Source: a virus
Virus record (IMG/VR): IMGVR_UViG_3300037315_000124
Location: 1 to 41,582 of that record
Reading direction: 5' to 3' (one strand)
DNA: 41,582 bases
Below are positions 10,454-16,842 of the stretch, one piece after another. The translations under genes and the position numbers were made by a program. Position 1 is the first letter of the stretch; every line of letters begins with the position of its first letter. The notes under the pieces are model-generated. The model ran no database searches. It had not been told where the DNA came from and saw only the letters and a program-made list of their open reading frames with translations.

Positions 10454-10738
10454 ATGGCACTCTGCAAAGAGTGTGAGCGTATCTACGGTCAGTGTAAACC
10501 TACTACGCATCACCGTAGACCGCGCTCGCGAGGTGGCACCAATCACCCCAGCAACCTCGTGAGCGTCAGGCAGAAGCAGCACCACGCATATCACATGTTG
10601 TTCGGCAACATGCAGCCCCGAGAAATCGCAGAGGAGCTAAACAGATGGTGGATCGACCCTTCGTACAAACTCGTCGCAATCCGAGTGAAGCGGAGCGAAC
10701 CCAGCAAGAGTTGCTCATCCGCGCAGCGGATAAGCTGA
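10454..10738 (+). CDS. Small HNH endonuclease-like protein
   Basis: 94 residues. The core THHRRPRSRGG, then NLVSV and QKQHHAYHMLFGNM has the H...N...H spacing of HNH nucleases, with HH replacing the usual DH pair. The N-terminal CKEC and following Cys may bind structural zinc. A strong Shine-Dalgarno site (AAGGAGG) sits 7 bases before the ATG. Small HNH proteins in phages can be free-standing homing nucleases or packaging accessories. This one sits after the lysis genes, not next to the terminase. The last 30 codons overlap the next gene in another frame and look less protein-like after KLVAIRVKR, so the conserved part is probably residues 1-75. Confidence 0.72.
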   Translation: MALCKECERIYGQCKPTTHHRRPRSRGGTNHPSNLVSVRQKQHHAYHMLFGNMQPREIAEELNRWWIDPSYKLVAIRVKRSEPSKSCSSAQRIS

Positions 10739-10893
10739 GGCAACCTGAGCAGTTTGTGTTTCGCGAAGCTCACGTGTCGGCGCACCCTAACATGGAACCT
10801 GAGAACTTCAAGTTCCACTGGGACAGGTATCTCAGAGACGGAACTATCCCCCAGTGGGTCACCGACTTTTGCGTCACCATTCTGGAGGAATGA
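10645..10893 (+). CDS. Hypothetical protein, 82 aa
   Basis: I do not recognise a family. The protein is soluble and mixed-charge, with Trp and Phe in its C-terminal third (FKFHWDRYLRDG, IPQWVTDF), and reads like a genuine folded domain. GAGGAG about 9 bases before the ATG supports the start. It overlaps the end of the HNH gene by 94 bases in a different frame, which is long even for a phage. Either a later start is used or the HNH gene's true C-terminus is under relaxed constraint. It ends 2 bases before the next gene's ATG, so it lies inside the lysis operon. Confidence 0.5.
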   Translation: MVDRPFVQTRRNPSEAERTQQELLIRAADKLRQPEQFVFREAHVSAHPNMEPENFKFHWDRYLRDGTIPQWVTDFCVTILEE

Positions 10894-10895
10894 CT

Positions 10896-11222
10896 ATGGC
10901 TCAGTGCGACAGCTGCGGTGAACACCGTTTTTTCGGCGACCTCGATAGCAACATGGTGTGTCGCGGTTGCCGTGCAGCAAACGTCACCTGCACCGTGTGC
11001 GGTAAGCATTTCGACCCGAAGGTGAGCGGCCATGAGTACAACTGCCACCGCATGTGCTCAGAGCGTTGCCTCTCGTACTTTCGTGTCACCATCGGTGAAC
11101 CGGACAAGCAGATGGACATGTTTCCCGTCGAGAAGAAGCACGCCAACCAGCAGCTCAAACTGGGCATTGCGCTACTTGGCGTACTGGCGCTACTGCTCAC
11201 TGCCGCGAGCTTGCTTGGGTAG
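10896..11222 (+). CDS. Zinc-ribbon membrane protein, 108 aa
   Basis: The ATG at 10896, after GGAGG 7 bases upstream, was chosen over an upstream in-frame ATG. The first 70 residues hold two Cys clusters: CDSCG with CRGC, then CTVCG with a C/H/C set around CHRMCSERC. These suggest two zinc-binding ribbons. The C-terminal 25 residues (LGIALLGVLALLLTAASLLG) form one membrane helix ending the protein, so the zinc module should face the cytoplasm as a tail-anchored protein. Function is unknown. It is the last gene of the late operon, directly before the terminators, so a role in lysis timing or membrane association of DNA is possible but unsupported. Confidence 0.65.
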   Translation: MAQCDSCGEHRFFGDLDSNMVCRGCRAANVTCTVCGKHFDPKVSGHEYNCHRMCSERCLSYFRVTIGEPDKQMDMFPVEKKHANQQLKLGIALLGVLALLLTAASLLG

Positions 11223-11226
11223 CTTA

Positions 11227-11258
11227 CGTGGGATACACTGTCGGTAGACCTCCCCACG
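11227..11258 (+). other. Stem-loop before the main terminator
   Basis: CGTGGG at 11227-11232 pairs with CCCACG at 11253-11258 around a 20-base loop, starting five bases after the last late stop codon. There is no T-tract, so it is probably an accessory or 3'-end-protecting hairpin. Confidence 0.35.
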
Positions 11259-11274
11259 CTTGTCCCCTTCAACT

Positions 11275-11303
11275 AGCCCGCTCTTTCGAGCGGGCTTTCT
11301 TTT
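11275..11303 (+). terminator. Rho-independent terminator of the late operon
   Basis: A perfect 9-bp GC-rich stem (11275-11283 with 11288-11296) has a TTTC loop and is followed by a T-rich tract to 11303. It lies 53 bases after the last late gene and is the clearest terminator in the window. It should end rightward late transcription before the divergent control region. Confidence 0.88.
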
Positions 11304-11312
11304 CCGCACGAA

Positions 11313-11348
11313 AAATCACACCCCCGTCGGTAGACGGGGGTGTGATTT
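11313..11348. terminator. Long perfect hairpin, probable terminator for leftward transcription
   Basis: A 16-bp perfect stem (11313-11328 with 11333-11348) has a GGTA loop. Read on the minus strand it is followed by five T residues, which fits termination of the leftward gene at 11475-11837. On the plus strand the following bases are a weak T-tract, so it may back up the terminator just upstream. Confidence 0.7.
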
Positions 11349-11414
11349 ATGGAGTACAGTCGAGGGCAATAGAGGTGTCCATTGACCGTAACCGGTAAAT
11401 AGCACTATGTCACC

Positions 11415-11438
11415 GTGGGGGAGTCATAACTCCCCCAC
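11415..11438. other. 10-bp perfect hairpin downstream of the leftward gene
   Basis: The left arm at 11415-11424 pairs perfectly with 11429-11438 (GTGGGGGAGT and its complement) around a CATA loop. It lies 36 bases beyond the stop of the minus-strand gene. No T-tract follows in either direction, so termination is uncertain. RNA stabilisation or a protein site is equally possible. Confidence 0.45.
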
Positions 11439-11474
11439 AACTATATTATATTTGCCGCAATAGCGCCTGTATAC

Positions 11475-11837
11475 CTATCTCTCCACAATATCCACATCAA
11501 ACAGTGCTTTGACCAGCTTCTTTCGTATCACATAGTCTTTTTGCTTCCGGGTCACCGCACTTTTCACATCGATATACTCTTCGACTCCGTTCGCATATTG
11601 CACCCAAAAATCAGCGGTGTATCTGCATACCTTATGCCCGTTCACGTAGCAATCAAATGATGGCTGCCTTTGCACGTCTACGACGCGGTTCTCAGGACTT
11701 CGTGCATTGCCTAGCACTTTCAGCTGTTGATAATATTCGGCTTCTTTTTTGCTATCAAACGTGATCCCGTCAACGACGGTCTTTTGTGCTCCGTATTTAT
11801 TCCCGCCCCGGGACTCTTTTGCGAACGGCTTTGGCAT
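11475..11837 (-). CDS. DUF1064-family protein (putative PD-(D/E)XK-type nuclease)
   Basis: 120 residues and the only gene on the minus strand. The N-terminal KYGAQKTVVDGITFDSKKEAEYY is the hallmark of the DUF1064 phage family. It is followed by the core YTADFWVQYANGVEEYIDVKSAVT, in which D and the D-x-K pair are where a PD-(D/E)XK nuclease has catalytic acids and lysine. Members are small phage proteins of unproved function, often compared with Holliday-junction or VRR-type nucleases. Transcription comes from the shared divergent control region at 11838-11958 and probably ends at the hairpins at 11313-11438. No Shine-Dalgarno site is seen, and T precedes the ATG. Separate leftward transcription suggests early or constitutive expression. 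Confidence 0.8.
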   Translation of the reverse strand: MPKPFAKESRGGNKYGAQKTVVDGITFDSKKEAEYYQQLKVLGNARSPENRVVDVQRQPSFDCYVNGHKVCRYTADFWVQYANGVEEYIDVKSAVTRKQKDYVIRKKLVKALFDVDIVER

Positions 11838-11858
11838 ACGAAAACAGTATCACATGAA

Positions 11859-11867
11859 TTATCCACA
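11859..11867. other. Consensus DnaA-box-like site
   Basis: TTATCCACA at 11859-11867 is a perfect match to the bacterial DnaA box, in the only divergent intergenic region. I found no second box beside it, and one copy in 41 kb is not far from chance, so an origin role is weak. DnaA-linked control of the divergent promoters is an alternative. Confidence 0.3.
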
Positions 11868-11895
11868 GATATAGTGGTCAAAAAACATTTGACAA
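11868..11895 (-). promoter_or_regulatory. Possible leftward promoter for the DUF1064 gene
   Basis: On the minus strand TTGTCA (11895-11890), a 16-base spacer and TATATC (11873-11868) would start transcription about 24 bases before the ATG at 11837. Its -35 overlaps the -35 of the rightward promoter, so the two may compete. Confidence 0.4.
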
Positions 11896-11917
11896 CATGC
11901 AAGCGGTTGCATACAGT
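11889..11917 (+). promoter_or_regulatory. Rightward sigma70-type promoter of the early region
   Basis: There is a perfect TTGACA at 11889-11894, a 17-base spacer and TACAGT at 11912-11917 (4 of 6). It lies 41 bases before the first gene of the long rightward early operon and after the terminator cluster. The spacer contains GCAAGCGGTT at 11899-11908, which recurs at the same distance from a TTGAC at 26107. It may be an operator or a phage-specific promoter element. Confidence 0.7.
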
Positions 11918-11958
11918 GGGGATGGTCGTCATTACAAGCGGAAATCGCCAACACGATC

Positions 11959-12168
11959 ATGAATACACTGAAAGATATCGGTATTTTTGTTGTCGGTGCC
12001 GTTGCCGTATACGCATTTGTATTTATGGCATGGGCACTGATGACAGCAGCATGCGTGCAGAACGCGAATATCAGTGGTCACTCAGTCGCACAGTGCGGCA
12101 ACAACTCCTTTACCCAGTTTGTTCGCGTTGCGTACGCACCATTCATCAACTATGACAACAAAGAGTAA
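11959..12168 (+). CDS. Small membrane protein, 69 aa
   Basis: One clear membrane helix lies at about residues 7-30 (IGIFVVGAVAVYAFVFMAWALM). A polar tail with two Cys (AACVQN, QCGNN) follows and could form a disulphide outside the cytoplasm. There is no recognised family. It is the first gene after the early promoter. First-expressed small membrane proteins in phages are often superinfection-exclusion or host-takeover factors, but nothing in the sequence proves that. Its end overlaps the next gene's start by 17 bases. Confidence 0.6.
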   Translation: MNTLKDIGIFVVGAVAVYAFVFMAWALMTAACVQNANISGHSVAQCGNNSFTQFVRVAYAPFINYDNKE

Positions 12169-12355
12169 GCAGCAGAAGAATCGCGACGTTCGTGACATGG
12201 GACGTCGCGGCGGTCGAAAGACATTAGAAAAATATGGGCGCGAGCACTTTCGCAAAGCAGCCCGTAGTCGTTGGAAGCGAAGCGCCACAGTGTTTGTCTG
12301 CAACAACTACTACGGCACCTGTGATGATGATCAGTGCAAGTGCCCTAAAGACTAA
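12152..12355 (+). CDS. Small basic protein with KGG-like motif, 67 aa
   Basis: The ATG at 12152 was chosen over an upstream start at 12074 because the upstream part is low-complexity and lies inside the previous gene. The core MGRRGGRKTLEKYGREHFRKAARSRW is a basic Gly-Gly motif like the KGG-type stress-protein and plasmid motifs (GG..TLEKYG.EHF). The tail holds four Cys in CNNYYGTCDDDQCKC, a possible metal site. Nucleic-acid binding is plausible from charge alone. This motif class is common in several bacterial groups including Patescibacteria, so it is only a weak host clue. Confidence 0.6.
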   Translation: MTTKSKQQKNRDVRDMGRRGGRKTLEKYGREHFRKAARSRWKRSATVFVCNNYYGTCDDDQCKCPKD

Positions 12356-12363
12356 AACAAATT

Positions 12364-12597
12364 ATGAACGCAGCTAGTTTCATCATTCTCGCAGCAGTAT
12401 TCGCGCTCTTGAGCGGTCTGCGATTAGACCTGCCACGCAATGAAATGGAGGCAGACCGGTACATTGAGCGGCTACGCGTAAAGAACAACGGTGTCTCAGT
12501 GATATCCAGTAGCGCCTTCAAACGTATCGTTGTCGTACTCGAGGTGCTGTGGATAGTCGCACTGTTCGCGCTTCTCGTGTTCTTCTACTTCGATTAA
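12364..12597 (+). CDS. Two-helix membrane protein, 77 aa
   Basis: Hydrophobic segments at about residues 4-20 and 51-75 flank a charged loop (EMEADRYIERLRVKNNG). This topology places both ends on the same side of the membrane. I recognise no family. It is translated without a Shine-Dalgarno site (ATT before ATG) and lies between the KGG-motif gene and the recombination block in the early operon. Possible roles are exclusion of other phages or anchoring of the replication complex; neither is shown. Confidence 0.6.
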   Translation: MNAASFIILAAVFALLSGLRLDLPRNEMEADRYIERLRVKNNGVSVISSSAFKRIVVVLEVLWIVALFALLVFFYFD

Positions 12598-12623
12598 CCA
12601 CCATTACCATCTAACCAACAATT

Positions 12624-13589
12624 ATGAGCAGCGAGCAATCACTCCAAATCCAAAACACAGCCAGCATGGACTTCACACCAACCACCGTCATGTTGCTCTA
12701 CGGCGAGGGTGGCGTTGGTAAAACGACCTACGCCACGACTGCCCCCACACCTATTATTGCCGACTGTGAAGGAGGTACGAAGTACCTCGGCTTACAGGGC
12801 ATTTCAGTAGATGTGGCGCCGATCCAGTATTGGCGGCAGATGCGTGACTTTCTCGAGATTGCACAGAGCGGCAAGTACGAGACAGTTGTCATTGACCCGA
12901 TCGACGAGCTGATGCTGAAGCTGAAGCAGCACATGCGTGGCATGCGTGACGCAAAGCTCGTACAGAAAGACGGTTCCCCCACGATGGCTGGCTGGGGCTG
13001 GCTCAAAAAGACGCTCCGGGACTACATCAAGGTGCTCCGCGATACTGGGTTGCATGTCATTATTGTTGCCCACATCGAGGAGGGGCACGACGAAGACCGG
13101 ATGATAAAGCGCCCCAAGGTGGAAACAAAGCTGTCCGATGAATTGGTGAACATCGTCGACATCGTCGGGTACATGACGGTTATCGAGGAAGACGAAGGAC
13201 AGCGCCGGGCGATCATGGTCGACCCCAGCTCAGACAAGTACACAGCAAAAGACCGTACCGGGCAGCTGCCTGCAGTGCTGGAACCTGACTTCCAGTTCAT
13301 CCTGAATACGACCGGTGAGCGTATCGCTGAAGTGATGCAGCAGCGTGAACAAGAGGAGAAAAAAGCAGCGAAAAAGCAGAAAAAGACTGAAGAGAAGAGC
13401 GGTGTCGCGATAGAGGGCGACGTTGCAACGCCGGAAGAAACAGACGAACCGGCAGACGACGAAACGGAGGGACAGCAGACAATCGAAGATGCAGTTGAGG
13501 AGCAGCCCGGTGCGGCAAAGAAGTCAGCATCAAAGCAGCGCTCAAAGGCGACAGCATCACTGAGCAAAGCGCAAACTAAAAGCAAGTAA
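12624..13589 (+). CDS. Sak4-like single-strand annealing ATPase (RecA/RadA-type P-loop)
   Basis: 321 residues. The Walker A motif GEGGVGKTT lies at 27-35, and VVIDPIDEL at 88-96 is the Walker B strand with D91. The core matches phage AAA_24/Sak4 proteins: small RecA-like ATPases that help anneal or exchange single strands together with an SSB. Residues 1-235 carry the ATPase. The tail from 236 is Lys/Glu/Ala-rich, low in complexity and probably disordered. Neighbours support the role: a RecB/Cas4-like nuclease follows after 5 bases and an SSB-like gene comes soon after, together forming a recombination module. No Shine-Dalgarno site precedes the ATG. Confidence 0.85.
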   Translation: MSSEQSLQIQNTASMDFTPTTVMLLYGEGGVGKTTYATTAPTPIIADCEGGTKYLGLQGISVDVAPIQYWRQMRDFLEIAQSGKYETVVIDPIDELMLKLKQHMRGMRDAKLVQKDGSPTMAGWGWLKKTLRDYIKVLRDTGLHVIIVAHIEEGHDEDRMIKRPKVETKLSDELVNIVDIVGYMTVIEEDEGQRRAIMVDPSSDKYTAKDRTGQLPAVLEPDFQFILNTTGERIAEVMQQREQEEKKAAKKQKKTEEKSGVAIEGDVATPEETDEPADDETEGQQTIEDAVEEQPGAAKKSASKQRSKATASLSKAQTKSK

Positions 13590-13594
13590 TAACT

Positions 13595-14455
13595 ATGTCA
13601 CTCTACAAAGAACAGCAATCATTCACACTCTACGGCGGCGATGTGGTTATTGATTTCACACCGCCACACGTATTCAAAAAAGATGGCGTTCGGCTCAAGT
13701 CGCCATCGACATTCACGGGGATGATAGACAAGAGCCCGTTCCTGATTCCGTGGGCGGTTGGTCTCACCTACGACCACCTCTACCAGTACTTGCTCGAGCA
13801 TGAGAACGAACAGCTCAGTACCGAGCAGCTGTTCGAGGTAGTAGACGAAGCGGCTCGCAAGTACAAAGAAAAGCAAGAGCAGGCGAAGGATGTCGGTGAT
13901 ATCGTTCATGAGTACGCAATGCGGTTCGCAATCGCGAGCATCAACGGCGAGGAACTGCCCAAGATACCGAGCAACGGAGATCTGAGCGATTATGAGCTCG
14001 ATGAAGACCAAGAGTACGAAGCGGTATCCGGCATCTACGCGTTCATCGAGTGGTACAACGAGCACGACGTCACATTCCACGACGTTGAGCGTGTGGTGTA
14101 CTCAGCGAAACACGACTACGTCGGCACAGTAGACGTTGCCGCAACCGTTGATGGTGAAGAGCTCATCATCGACTACAAGACCTCGAAACGCATCTATACA
14201 GACCACCTTATACAAGCAGCGCTGTACGCGTACGCGTACGCTGAAGAACGAGAGGTACTGATGCAGAAGGGGTATGAAGTGCAGCCATTCTACGCGCACC
14301 AGTTTGCGCTGCTGCACTTCTCAAAATCTGATGGTGACTTCGAGTTCGTGCGGCCGAGCGAAGAGGTAAAAGAGCGTGCAACAGACGCCGCACTCTCGCT
14401 CGTACCGTTCACGAAGAATTACAAAGAGCTAGATAAAAAATGGAGTAATCAGTAA
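13595..14455 (+). CDS. PD-(D/E)XK exonuclease, Cas4/RecB-like
   Basis: 286 residues. The catalytic set is visible: GDIVHEYA with H105, E165 before VVYS, GTVD with D180, IIDYKTSK with D193 and K195, and the downstream QAALYAYAY with Q207, matching the RecB-type motif order. The family resects DNA ends, usually 5'-3', giving single strands for an annealing protein. It sits directly between Sak4 and the SSB-like gene, so it should process phage replication intermediates. No Cys cluster for an iron-sulphur centre is visible, which argues for a RecB-like rather than a true Cas4 enzyme. Confidence 0.85.
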   Translation: MSLYKEQQSFTLYGGDVVIDFTPPHVFKKDGVRLKSPSTFTGMIDKSPFLIPWAVGLTYDHLYQYLLEHENEQLSTEQLFEVVDEAARKYKEKQEQAKDVGDIVHEYAMRFAIASINGEELPKIPSNGDLSDYELDEDQEYEAVSGIYAFIEWYNEHDVTFHDVERVVYSAKHDYVGTVDVAATVDGEELIIDYKTSKRIYTDHLIQAALYAYAYAEEREVLMQKGYEVQPFYAHQFALLHFSKSDGDFEFVRPSEEVKERATDAALSLVPFTKNYKELDKKWSNQ

Positions 14456-14461
14456 ATACCT

Positions 14462-14695
14462 ATGTCACAACACGAATCATTCAAACCACGGCGTGAACTC
14501 ATGTACGTCAACATTGAAATTAAGCCAGCGTCCAACCAGACGCATCAGCGTGGCTTCTACAGAGACCAGCGGAGCTTTTCGTTCCCGATGTCTCGAAGCG
14601 AAGCCGCTGGCGTGATGGATCAGGTTGAAGGCATTGTTGGGCAAATGGAGACGGACATGAAAAAGCGCCTCGGAACCAATTACCAGAGTAATTAA
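14462..14695 (+). CDS. Hypothetical protein in the recombination block, 77 aa
   Basis: I recognise no family. It begins with a short basic part, followed by strand-like sequence (ELMYVNIEIKP), an aromatic stretch (RGFYRDQRSFSFPM) and a C-terminal helix (EAAGVMDQVEGIVGQMETDMKKRL). It is a soluble, helix-ending small protein. It lies 6 bases after the nuclease and 9 before the SSB-like gene, so an accessory role in strand handling is likely from position only. Confidence 0.55.
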   Translation: MSQHESFKPRRELMYVNIEIKPASNQTHQRGFYRDQRSFSFPMSRSEAAGVMDQVEGIVGQMETDMKKRLGTNYQSN

Positions 14696-14704
14696 CAGTC
14701 AATT

Positions 14705-15034
14705 ATGCTGCATAAGGTTGCAACGCTGTGGAGGCGCACCTCGAAAAATGACAAACAGTACTTTACGGGCGTTCTCCACGACATCACTGGTGATATTCAG
14801 GTCGTCGGGTTCTACAACAACAAGCAAAACGACAAGCAGCCGGACATTCAGCTGTTCCGGGACGACGGGCGCGATGACAACCGAAACAAGTCGCAGCAGG
14901 GCGACACGAGAGAGCAAGACTGGGGCGGATTCAATGGAAGCGCGCCCGATGCGGACGCTGATGTGTCAGAACCACGGGACGACAAGATCGAGTACCCGCA
15001 GGAGGACATCAACCCTGAAGATATTCCGTTCTAA
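14705..15034 (+). CDS. SSB-like single-stranded DNA-binding protein with DIPF tail
   Basis: 109 residues. The first 50 form a compact strand-rich domain with basic and aromatic residues (LWRRTSKNDKQYFTG, IQVVGFYNNKQ, DIQLF), as in small phage SSB-type proteins and DUF736-like folds. A long acidic, Gly/Asp-rich tail follows and ends NPEDIPF. That tip closely resembles the DDDIPF tip of bacterial SSB, which docks host repair and replication proteins. Together with the adjacent Sak4 and exonuclease, an SSB role is the best reading. The fold itself is not certain from sequence alone. Confidence 0.6.
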   Translation: MLHKVATLWRRTSKNDKQYFTGVLHDITGDIQVVGFYNNKQNDKQPDIQLFRDDGRDDNRNKSQQGDTREQDWGGFNGSAPDADADVSEPRDDKIEYPQEDINPEDIPF

Positions 15035-15048
15035 CTTAGCACCTCATC

Positions 15049-15849
15049 ATGCGGCACAAACGAATGGTCTCACTGGACATCATGGATTCTGACGCATTTC
15101 TCGACCTCCCGCTCTCTGCACAAATGCTGTACATCCATCTGCTGATGCGGGCTGATGACGACGGGGTGGTGTCGAATCCTCGGACAATCAGACGCATGGT
15201 GGGTGCCAGTGACGACGACGTCCGTGAGCTGACACACAAGAAGTTCGTACTGTTCTTTGATTCGTACGGCGTCTGCGTCATCAAACATTGGTGGATGCAC
15301 CAGACGATACGTTCCGAGCGATACAGCCCGAGCCCCTACCAAGATGTAGTCGCGCAGTTGAGCCGTAAAGAGAACAGGGCGTACACTTGTCACCCAGATG
15401 TCACCCAGACGGGTGACACTGTCACCCACCATGACTCCCAATATAAGAGAAGAGAAGAGAAAGAGAACACTTGCAGTGGGCGTCGTTCGCAGGAACGAAC
15501 GACACAGGCAAAGAAACAGTCATCAAGTAAGAAGTCCGGCGGTCGTATGCAGAAAAAGAAATATGATGACGCACGCAAGGAAGACCTCGGTGACTTCTGC
15601 GAACGGATGCGGCAGAGCGAAACGCGACGGCTGCACATTCTTGCCGACTACGCGGAAGAGCGCGGCACGAACTTCACAACGGTTGGCCAGTGGGAAGCGT
15701 TCATCGATCGCAACATACGAGCCGCCCGGACGCTGGAGCCCTACGACGATGAGCAGATATCGCGTGCGATGAAGCGAGTGAAGAAAGCGATAGAGCAGGG
15801 TTACCTCACCAAATGGACATTAGAAACAGTCACAAAATACCTCGACTAA
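15049..15849 (+). CDS. Replisome organizer / replication initiator
   Basis: 266 residues. The N-terminal 105 residues (RMVSLDIMDSDAFLDLP, RADDDGVVSNPRTIRRM, GASDDDVREL, VIKHWWMHQTIR) are the winged-helix domain of phage replisome organizers, best known in Firmicutes phages. There it binds origin repeats and, with a DnaD/DnaC-like partner, loads the host helicase. Residues 110-165 form a Lys/Ser/Gln-rich linker, and 180-266 a helical C-terminal domain. The linker DNA carries ordered GTCACCC repeats (15388-15427), as expected if the protein binds inside its own gene. It is the last gene of the recombination/replication block. Confidence 0.85.
   Translation: MRHKRMVSLDIMDSDAFLDLPLSAQMLYIHLLMRADDDGVVSNPRTIRRMVGASDDDVRELTHKKFVLFFDSYGVCVIKHWWMHQTIRSERYSPSPYQDVVAQLSRKENRAYTCHPDVTQTGDTVTHHDSQYKRREEKENTCSGRRSQERTTQAKKQSSSKKSGGRMQKKKYDDARKEDLGDFCERMRQSETRRLHILADYAEERGTNFTTVGQWEAFIDRNIRAARTLEPYDDEQISRAMKRVKKAIEQGYLTKWTLETVTKYLD
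15388..15503. other. Putative replication origin: iteron array, purine tract and inverted repeat
   Basis: GTCACCC occurs at 15389, 15400 and 15421, with its complement GGGTGAC at 15411, so starts are spaced 11, 11 and 10 bp, about one helical turn. The first two copies form a perfect 11-bp tandem repeat, and the last two form a 17-bp odd-centred palindrome at 15411-15427. An A/G-only run lies at about 15444-15467, and a perfect 8-bp inverted repeat at 15482-15489 and 15496-15503 follows. This order of iterons, easily melted tract and inverted repeat inside the initiator gene is like lambda-type origins. Confidence 0.6.
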
Positions 15850-15850
15850 T

Positions 15851-16159
15851 ATGGTTCACGTGAAACAACGGCTGGCACAGATAAGAAAGACGCTGCAGCA
15901 GGGGTATTCACTCCGCGACACAGCGAAGCGCTTCAACGTCAAGCGGACGAGCATGATTTACCACCTGCAGCGGCGCCGCGAACTCGTTGCGCTCGTGATG
16001 TACCTGATCGATAGCACCGGGGCGACCGTTGACCACAAACACGCACGCGACATGCTGTGGATCGAGTTGGACAACTTGGAGACGTATGAAGACCAAAAGG
16101 TACAGCGAGAGATAAGCAAATTGGAGCGTCAGAGCAAAAAACTCATCAGAGATGAATAA
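15851..16159 (+). CDS. Small helix-turn-helix protein, 102 aa
   Basis: Residues 8-40 (IRKTLQQGYSLRDTAKRFNVKRTSMIYHLQRR) read as a helix-turn-helix of the resolvase/transposase or sigma-region-4 type, followed by a helical, charged C-terminal half. It starts 2 bases after the initiator gene. A DNA-binding partner of the initiator or a middle-gene regulator both fit. I cannot choose. No Shine-Dalgarno site is seen, and T lies at -1. Confidence 0.6.
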   Translation: MVHVKQRLAQIRKTLQQGYSLRDTAKRFNVKRTSMIYHLQRRRELVALVMYLIDSTGATVDHKHARDMLWIELDNLETYEDQKVQREISKLERQSKKLIRDE

Positions 16160-16181
16160 CAAAACATATCAATTACTAAAT

Positions 16182-16200
16182 AAGCGCACAGAAGCGCACA
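16182..16200. repeat. Short tandem repeat upstream of 16210
   Basis: AAGCGCACA occurs at 16182-16190 and 16192-16200, a 10-bp period ending 9 bases before the next ATG. It lies in a 50-base AT-rich gap. It could be an operator or a chance duplication. Confidence 0.35.
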
Positions 16201-16209
16201 CGAGCTCAT

Positions 16210-16623
16210 ATGGCACTCGACAAATCAAATGAGAACTCGGCAAACGCAGTACGTACGTCGAATGTCGTTGCACGACTGACAGAGCAGGAAGCATACGAGT
16301 TCGACCGAACCCTCGACGCGTACCGGACGTGGGATGACCAGCAACAGACGTACGTCCTCCGGCACCACGACTACATTCGCTTTCTGCGTGACAGTGGCGC
16401 CGTCCGGGTGCTCTGCTGGCACCCCCTGCAGTGGCGCGTCATCGAAGAGGTCGAGTTCACCGACGACAAGGGTAACGCGCAGTTCGTGAAGCCGGCGCTG
16501 TACTATCGGCTCGAGCGACACGTTGAGCAGATCAATCAGTGGCGTACGAAGCAGCGGTTTGGGCACCGGCGGCGAGATGAACAGCTTGATGCAGTTGCCC
16601 AACAGATGAACGTTAACCAGTAG
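16210..16623 (+). CDS. Hypothetical protein, 137 aa
   Basis: I recognise no family. It is a soluble, charged alpha/beta protein. It has a central aromatic segment (VLCWHPLQWRVIEEVEF), then a strand-loop part and a basic helical end with Arg/His-rich RFGHRRRDEQ. The sequence is complex and well behaved, so it is clearly coding. It lies in a tight rightward run with the next gene 6 bases away. Confidence 0.6.
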   Translation: MALDKSNENSANAVRTSNVVARLTEQEAYEFDRTLDAYRTWDDQQQTYVLRHHDYIRFLRDSGAVRVLCWHPLQWRVIEEVEFTDDKGNAQFVKPALYYRLERHVEQINQWRTKQRFGHRRRDEQLDAVAQQMNVNQ

Positions 16624-16629
16624 CAACGT

Positions 16630-16842
16630 ATGTATCGGATCCTGAACCTAGCACCATACGACAACCCCGGCGCACCGTTCTATGCGGTCGTCGGGAATGG
16701 ACACACGCACTACTTTATCACCCGTCAGTACGCGGAGACCGCGCGCGACATTGCAGAAGGTCTTGCTTCACAGCCGGACGTTGATGACCGCGTGATACCG
16801 CAGCTGATTGAACAGTATGAAAAGGCATATGGACGACAGTAG
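16630..16842 (+). CDS. Hypothetical protein, 70 aa
   Basis: Small soluble protein beginning MYRILNLAPYDNPGAPFYAVV, then GHTHYFITRQYAETARDIAEGL and an acidic helix. The strand-strand-helix pattern suggests one compact domain. There is no family I can name. The gene overlaps the following membrane-protein gene by 14 bases, implying coupled translation. Confidence 0.55.
   Translation: MYRILNLAPYDNPGAPFYAVVGNGHTHYFITRQYAETARDIAEGLASQPDVDDRVIPQLIEQYEKAYGRQ

Noticed and set aside
11349-11414. TTGACC with an 18-base spacer and TATGTC as a promoter between terminators
   Set aside because: Poor match, no gene directly downstream on that strand, and it faces a hairpin.
15388-15427. The GTCACCC repeats as a CRISPR-like array
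   Set aside because: Units are 7-11 bp with 3-5 bp gaps, one is inverted, and all lie inside a gene; iterons explain them.
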